Assembly: GCA_900549025.1 (NCBI GenBank)
Contig: URMZ01000010.1
Span: 1 to 57,741 of the forward strand
Length of the DNA stretch: 57,741 nt
Origin: an uncultured Collinsella sp.
Lineage (GTDB): Bacteria > Actinomycetota > Coriobacteriia > Coriobacteriales > Coriobacteriaceae
Direction: 5' to 3'
Numbering within the stretch: position 1 is the stretch's first letter; each line of letters opens with the position of its first letter. The translations under genes and the position numbers were made by a program. Positions 53,702 through 57,741 of the stretch are shown here, piece by piece. Below the pieces are notes generated by a model, which was not told the origin of the DNA, did not search any database, and saw only the letters and a program-made list of their open reading frames with translations.

Positions 53702-53723
53702 GACACTATTTCACCGCAACTTA
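53702..53723. repeat. Orphan repeat arm R3 at the right edge of the island
   Basis: A 22-base exact copy of 31749-31770, in the same orientation, without the partner arm needed to make the palindrome. The rest of the 53669-53856 gap is AT-richer and carries a TATTAT -10 candidate (about 53817) for the radical SAM gene. Confidence 0.8.
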
Positions 53724-53856
53724 GAAGGTGTCGGCGTATAACGCTTCACCCCAAATTAAATTGATTCGTTGAATAGACACATTACAAATCTTTAGACTTC
53801 GTTTAATCCACAAGTGGGTATTATCACACATGAAGCACACGTGAAAGGATATACCC

Positions 53857-55290
53857 ATGTCGCTTACACAGTCAGCAGAGCGTGCAGCGCTTAACAAGCT
53901 CATCGATTATCTCGACGACAACCCGCAAGAAAACATCGACAGAATCATGGATCTCGTGAACAAGCTGGTCCCCAATCGCGTATTTCCTGTACAGCGAGAG
54001 GCATTCACCAATGTCATCAAGAGCCGCGGCAATTGGTATGACCTGATCATGCGTGTGTTCAGCCTTAATCCCCAGATGCGAACCAAACTGCTTAAGACCC
54101 TCATTGTCGACGCCAACCTGCTTGCTTGGCCAGAGCAGGAAAAGAACCGCGAAAAGTACCAGTGCAACGTTCCGTGGGCCATCCTGCTCGATCCCACGAG
54201 CGCCTGCAACCTGCATTGCACGGGCTGCTGGGCCGCCGAGTACGGTTACAAGCAGAATCTCTCGTTCGAAGACATCGACTCTATCGTTACACAGGGCAAA
54301 GAGCTCGGTACGCATATCTACATCTATACCGGCGGCGAGCCGCTCGTCCGCAAGCACGACCTGATCAGAATTTGCGAAAAACACCAGAACTGCGCATTCC
54401 TGTGCTTTACCAACTCCACGCTGATCGACGAGGCCTTCTGCGACGACATGATTCGCGTAGGTAATTTTGTCCCCGCCATCAGCGCCGAGGGCAATGAGCA
54501 CACAACCGACGCCCGCCGCGGCGAAGGTACCTACGCAAAGATCGAGCACGCCATGAAACTCCTGCGCGAGCGCGACTTGCCGTTTGGTATCTCCACCTGT
54601 TGGACCAGCGCCAATGCCGATACGGTTGCTACCGAGGAGAACATGGACTGGATGATCGGCGAGGGAGCACTCTTCTGCTGGTACTTCCACTTTATGCCGG
54701 TTGGCCGCAATGCAACCCCCGAGCTCATGCCCACGCCCGAGCAGCGCGAGCACATGTATCACTTTATCCGCAAAATGCGCGAGAAGAAGCCGCTGTTTAC
54801 GCTCGACTTTCAAAACGACGGCGAGTTTGTAGGCGGGTGTATCGCCGGCGGCCGCCGCTACCTGCACATCAACGCCGCCGGAGACGTGGAGCCGTGCGTG
54901 TTCATCCACTACTCAAACGCCAACATCCACGATGTGAGCTTACTTGACGCGCTGCGCTCTCCCCTCTTTATGAAGTACTACGAGAACATGCCGTTCAACG
55001 ACAACTACCTCAAACCATGCCCCATGCTCGAGAATCCCGACGTGCTGCCCAAACTGGTCGCCGAGAGTGGCGCAATGAGCACCGACCTAATCGAGAAGGA
55101 GTCACCCGAGCAGCTGCGCGAAAAGACCCAGGCTGCCGCCGAGGCATGGTCACCTGTCGCAGACCGCATCTGGAACGACTCCGACGATCCGTTATACGCC
55201 AAGCGTCACGAAGACAAGTCACAGGGTATGGCCGATAGCGACATGCACAAGTTCGAAAAACAGGGCCGCACACTCAAAAACGGCGATTAA
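53857..55290 (+). CDS. Radical SAM protein with SPASM-like C-terminus, function unknown
   Basis: Cytoplasmic iron-sulfur enzyme of 477 residues. After a helical N-terminal domain (1-100) the radical SAM motif CNLHCTGC occurs near residue 117 (CxxxCxxC), followed by the GGEPLVRKHDL SAM-binding segment near 157. C-terminal cysteines in GGCIAGGRRYLHI, GDVEPCVFIHY and LKPCPML suggest a SPASM-like auxiliary cluster. I cannot name the substrate. AAAGGA precedes ATG 53857. It is convergent with a TetR gene and stands alone, right of the island. Codon use is ordinary for the chromosome, unlike the island. Confidence 0.85.
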   Translation: MSLTQSAERAALNKLIDYLDDNPQENIDRIMDLVNKLVPNRVFPVQREAFTNVIKSRGNWYDLIMRVFSLNPQMRTKLLKTLIVDANLLAWPEQEKNREKYQCNVPWAILLDPTSACNLHCTGCWAAEYGYKQNLSFEDIDSIVTQGKELGTHIYIYTGGEPLVRKHDLIRICEKHQNCAFLCFTNSTLIDEAFCDDMIRVGNFVPAISAEGNEHTTDARRGEGTYAKIEHAMKLLRERDLPFGISTCWTSANADTVATEENMDWMIGEGALFCWYFHFMPVGRNATPELMPTPEQREHMYHFIRKMREKKPLFTLDFQNDGEFVGGCIAGGRRYLHINAAGDVEPCVFIHYSNANIHDVSLLDALRSPLFMKYYENMPFNDNYLKPCPMLENPDVLPKLVAESGAMSTDLIEKESPEQLREKTQAAAEAWSPVADRIWNDSDDPLYAKRHEDKSQGMADSDMHKFEKQGRTLKNGD

Positions 55291-55323
55291 TGCCGCTTCA
55301 CACGACAAACGCTCAGAAATGAA

Positions 55324-55362
55324 GCGGAGCAGCCTCGAAGATAAGCTTCGAGGCTGCTCCGC
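55324..55362. terminator. Bidirectional terminator-like hairpin
   Basis: A 17-bp perfect stem (55324-55340 with 55346-55362) and loop ATAAG. On the plus strand it follows the radical SAM gene; on the minus strand, after the TetR gene, it is followed by TTCATTTCT. It is probably shared by the two convergent genes. Confidence 0.75.
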
Positions 55363-55385
55363 CTTACCATCAAAACAGTTTTCCT

Positions 55386-55454
55386 AAGTTGCGGTGAAAT
55401 AGGGACTAGATCGGCCTTCCAATAGCCAAAACGATCCCTATTCCACCGCAACTT
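55386..55454. repeat. Palindromic repeat R4 (AAGTTGCGGTGAAAT family)
   Basis: Arms AAGTTGCGGTGAAATAGGGA and TCCCTATTCCACCGCAACTT enclose about 30 unrelated bases. It lies between the shared terminator and the TetR gene end. Confidence 0.8.
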
Positions 55455-55478
55455 CTTTAAGTTGTTGAATTATCGATG

Positions 55479-56090
55479 CTATTCGAAGCGAGATTCCAGA
55501 CTCGACAGGCCGTTGAGCGTGAGGTCGTTAGCAACCTCCGAGACACTCTCGATAGGAACCGAGCCGTCAGACAGCGCCCACGTGCGATAGATACCGATAA
55601 TACCCGATAGCAAAAACGCCAAATAGTAGTCGAACATCTCGTCCTTGAGACCTTGAGGCAGCAGATCGCGCTCGGCAATCTCGTGCTCGAGCGGCGCACG
55701 AAGACGAGCCATAAAATCATCGAGCGGAATGTTCTCGATCAGCTGACGATTGAGCACCAAGTTGTTGCACAGTGCCTCGTTAACGGTTTTAAAGAAGGTC
55801 GCCGCCGCGCCAAGAGCGCGCTCATTGGTGTCGCCGTCCATGGAAGCAAGCGTTTTCTCGACCGAGTCGACAATCATCTCCACCACATCGACGGCAATGG
55901 CATCGAGCAGGCCATCAACCGTACCAAAGTGAACGTAAAAGGTCTTGCGGTCGACATTGGCCTCGCGCGCGATGGCACTCACCGTAATGTCTGCCAGCGG
56001 CTTTTCCATGAGCAGGCGCTCGAAAGCGGAAAGGATGGCATTACGGCTGCGAACGATGCGGCGGTCAAGACGCGGTTTGCTGGTTGCCAT
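55479..56090 (-). CDS. TetR-family transcriptional regulator
   Basis: A 203-residue repressor-type protein. The N-terminal helix-turn-helix is seen in the ITVSAIAREANVDRKTFYVHFGTVDGLLDAI stretch (about 35-65). The C-terminal ligand domain is all-helical and not assignable, with a membrane-like helix FLLSGIIGIYRTWAL typical of TetR_C. ATG 56090 has AAGGG 9 bases upstream. It lies downstream of the flippase-like gene in the same direction, with 116 bases between, and may regulate it or the radical SAM gene. Confidence 0.88.
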   Translation of the reverse strand: MATSKPRLDRRIVRSRNAILSAFERLLMEKPLADITVSAIAREANVDRKTFYVHFGTVDGLLDAIAVDVVEMIVDSVEKTLASMDGDTNERALGAAATFFKTVNEALCNNLVLNRQLIENIPLDDFMARLRAPLEHEIAERDLLPQGLKDEMFDYYLAFLLSGIIGIYRTWALSDGSVPIESVSEVANDLTLNGLSSLESRFE

Positions 56091-56206
56091 GGAAGTGTCC
56101 CTTCGATATGCGAGCATTCATCAACAGATGAGAGATAATCTACGTAAGAGGATTATCCCCCATACAGCACAAATATGCCCCGCATCATGAAGAACGCACG
56201 ACTGCC

Positions 56207-57514
56207 CTACTGCGACTTAGGGTGCTTCTTCTTATTGAGTGCCGACGGAGATACGCGAATACCGTCGCCTGTCTGGCGCACATAGGCTTTATGAGCCGGC
56301 TTAGCGGTCCCAGAAGCCTTCTGAGCCTGCTTCTTGGGATCAACGGTAACAGCATTCGCGGGGTGCGGCTTAGTGGGCGCAGAGGGCGTCTGAGGCGTGC
56401 GGCCGAGCTTGCGCATCACGCGATCCCAGCGCGCATGGATGCTCTCGTTGTGGGCGCTCTTAAGGCCCAGCAGGGGCGCAGCCAAAATGGTCGGCGCAAT
56501 AAACGTAATGAGGCGCCACAGCAGATAGCCAGCGGTCGAAGCCGACCCAAAGAAATGACCCAAGAACAATGCAAAGCCGCCCTCAGCGCCACCAGTTCCA
56601 CCGGGCAGGGGGACCGCAGAGCTCAGCAGCTGGACAAAGGCGCTCGCGGCCATGACCGAGAAAAAGTCGACCTCGTGGTGGCCAAAGGCAAGCATCAGGA
56701 AATACGGCACGAGGTAGAAAAACGCGAGTTGCAGCATGGTGATGACCACCGTGAGCAGCATGGAAGAAAAATGTCCGGCTGAAAGCTTGAACTTCTCGGA
56801 GAAGGAGTAGATCTCGCCATCGACAAACGTGCGCCATCCCTCGATCTTAGTGGCCGAGACACCAATGCGCTCAAGCCAATTGATGATGCAATGGGCGACG
56901 CGCGTGACGGTCTTAGGCATGAGCGCGACGGCGAAGATGCCCAGCAAGATGCAGCAGTGCCCACCAAAGCTAAAGACGCACAGCAGCGTCATGTCGCCAT
57001 AGCGATCGGCAAAAAACGGCATGCGAGCAAGCAGGAGGATAGCGCCCCAGGCAACGAGGCCAAACTGGTACACGATAAAGCGCGTGAACTGCGTGGCGCC
57101 GGCCTCGCCGACATTTTGGCCCGCTTTGGTCAGACGGTAGATCTGAGCAGGGGTCGAGCCCATCATCATGGGCGTCAGGTTGCCAAAGAAGATGCCGCTC
57201 GCCTCGACCGAGATCAGGTCGCGGATGCCGACGGGTGAATTAGGGTCGAGCCAGACAGCGATCGCATAGGCCACAATGCCAAAGAATAGATACAGGAACA
57301 TGCAAAAGCATGCGGCAACGAGCCACGGAGCCTGGACGCTCGACATGGCAGCCCAGAACTGTCCCATCTGACCGGTTACCACCAGATAGACGATATAACC
57401 CACCAGCACAACGCCGATAAAAATGGCGCCGCGGCGTGCGCTCTTATTGTCATCGCCACCCGAAGCCTCAACCTCGACCTGGGGCTTGGACGTATGCTGA
57501 GAGGACTCCGTCAT
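56207..57514 (-). CDS. Flippase-like integral membrane protein (LPG synthase TM / UPF0104 family)
   Basis: A 435-residue multi-pass membrane protein. An acidic-basic N-terminal tail precedes about eight membrane segments from residue 30 to 355. The family signatures GNLTPMMMGSTPAQIYRL (near 115) and SAVPLPGGTGGAEGGFALFLG (near 310) match the lysylphosphatidylglycerol synthase/dolichol-mannose-synthase-like flippase family. There is no C-terminal aminoacyl-transfer domain, so it is not a full MprF. The tail (from about 370) is basic and Pro/Ala/Lys-rich. AAGGAG lies before ATG 57514. The substrate is unknown, probably a lipid. Confidence 0.85.
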   Translation of the reverse strand: MTESSQHTSKPQVEVEASGGDDNKSARRGAIFIGVVLVGYIVYLVVTGQMGQFWAAMSSVQAPWLVAACFCMFLYLFFGIVAYAIAVWLDPNSPVGIRDLISVEASGIFFGNLTPMMMGSTPAQIYRLTKAGQNVGEAGATQFTRFIVYQFGLVAWGAILLLARMPFFADRYGDMTLLCVFSFGGHCCILLGIFAVALMPKTVTRVAHCIINWLERIGVSATKIEGWRTFVDGEIYSFSEKFKLSAGHFSSMLLTVVITMLQLAFFYLVPYFLMLAFGHHEVDFFSVMAASAFVQLLSSAVPLPGGTGGAEGGFALFLGHFFGSASTAGYLLWRLITFIAPTILAAPLLGLKSAHNESIHARWDRVMRKLGRTPQTPSAPTKPHPANAVTVDPKKQAQKASGTAKPAHKAYVRQTGDGIRVSPSALNKKKHPKSQ

Positions 57515-57626
57515 GAGACTCCTTCTAACAGTCAAAATATCTTGGATATTGTACCCGTAAGGGCCATAGGCAGAACGCAAAGCTCTGGTTCAAACGGGAA
57601 TTGCAGACGGTTGTTTGAAAATAAAA

Positions 57627-57653
57627 ACCCGGCCTTCCATGGGAAGACCGGGT
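57627..57653 (-). terminator. Intrinsic terminator of the tRNA-Glu transcript
   Basis: On the minus strand ACCCGGTCTTCC and GGAAGGCCGGGT form a 12-bp stem with one wobble, followed by TTTTTATTTTC. It starts 11 bases after the tRNA 3' end. Confidence 0.88.
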
Positions 57654-57663
57654 ATCAGATGCG

Positions 57664-57740
57664 TGGTAGCCCGTACCAGATTCGAACTGGTGATCTCCGC
57701 CTTGAGAGGGCGGCGTCCTAAACCGCTAGACGAACGGGCC
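57664..57740 (-). tRNA. tRNA-Glu (anticodon CTC)
   Basis: On the minus strand: acceptor GGCCCGT with ACGGGCT, D arm, anticodon stem CCGCC/GGCGG around loop CTCTCAA, and T arm ACCAG/CTGGT with TTCGAAT. The anticodon is CTC, reading GAG. A 3' CCA is encoded (57664-57666 on plus as TGG). Its own terminator follows. Confidence 0.95.
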
Positions 57741-57741
57741 A

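Larger units (their letters stand above)
31749..53723. mobile_element. Putative cobalamin genomic island flanked by 22-bp direct repeats
   Basis: The 22-base string starting GACACTATTTCACCGCAACT occurs at 31749-31770 and 53702-53723 in the same orientation. On the left it is one arm of an intact palindrome (R2); on the right it is an orphan arm. Everything between belongs to corrinoid synthesis or uptake and is visibly more GC-rich, with many GCG/CGC runs, than the genes on both sides. A probable IS21 fragment lies just inside the left repeat. I see no integrase, so excision or acquisition would have been by homologous recombination or by functions elsewhere. Confidence 0.6.

Noticed and set aside
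31749..53723. Calling the cobalamin block a prophage or integrative conjugative element
   Set aside because: No integrase, phage structural, relaxase or conjugation gene is present; neither border is a tRNA gene.

Overview
The window reads as a chromosomal segment of a GC-rich actinobacterium of the class Coriobacteriia, most likely Collinsella or a close relative. This is inferred from protein character (GlgC/GlgD pair, fused SdaA, fused GH13-GH77 enzyme) and from families of short palindromic repeats; no rRNA is present to prove it. It is bounded by tRNA-Ala(GGC) at the left edge and tRNA-Glu(CTC) at the right edge, both on the minus strand.

Left part (1-15.4 kb): a HAD phosphatase/phosphoglucomutase-like gene and thiN run leftward. 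Diverging from them is a glycogen operon glgB-glgP-glgC-glgD-glgA, followed by a separately transcribed 1098-residue fusion of a GH13 amylase-type enzyme with a GH77 4-alpha-glucanotransferase. The GGTAAA-type half-sites at both promoters suggest common control. GlgB and GlgA both end in long Lys/Ala-rich, histone H1-like tails.

Middle part (15.1-31.7 kb): housekeeping genes. fmdB-like is on plus; rsmB, fmt, def, priA and gltX are on minus; metK, sdaA, an L,D-transpeptidase and a three-gene MacAB-like export system are on plus. Several families of palindromic repeats sit in the gaps.

Cobalamin island (31.75-53.72 kb): visibly more GC-rich than its surroundings and flanked by 22-bp direct repeats, each an arm of a palindromic repeat family, with what looks like an IS21 istA remnant just inside the left edge. 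One leftward, tightly overlapping operon carries cbiF, cbiD, an internally deleted cbiL, cbiG, cbiH, cbiET, cbiA, cobT, cobU, cobS, a CobU-like/CobC fusion, cbiB, cobD, cbiP, cobO, cbiC and cbiJ (anaerobic corrin ring, adenosylation and nucleotide loop assembly). A divergent rightward operon begins with a strong promoter and a cobalamin riboswitch. It encodes a CbiK-type cobaltochelatase carrying a Tat lipoprotein signal, two lipoproteins sharing a related domain, a FecCD/BtuC-type permease and a FecE/BtuD-type ATPase: apparently a corrinoid (or cobalt/tetrapyrrole) handling system outside the membrane.

Right part (53.7-57.7 kb): a radical SAM/SPASM-like protein on plus, then a TetR regulator and a flippase-like multi-pass membrane protein on minus.

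The observations most worth follow-up are the repeat-flanked island, the riboswitch-controlled exported CbiK with its transporter, the in-frame deletion of cbiL, and a nested-palindrome repeat with covarying arms present three times, once inside a coding sequence.
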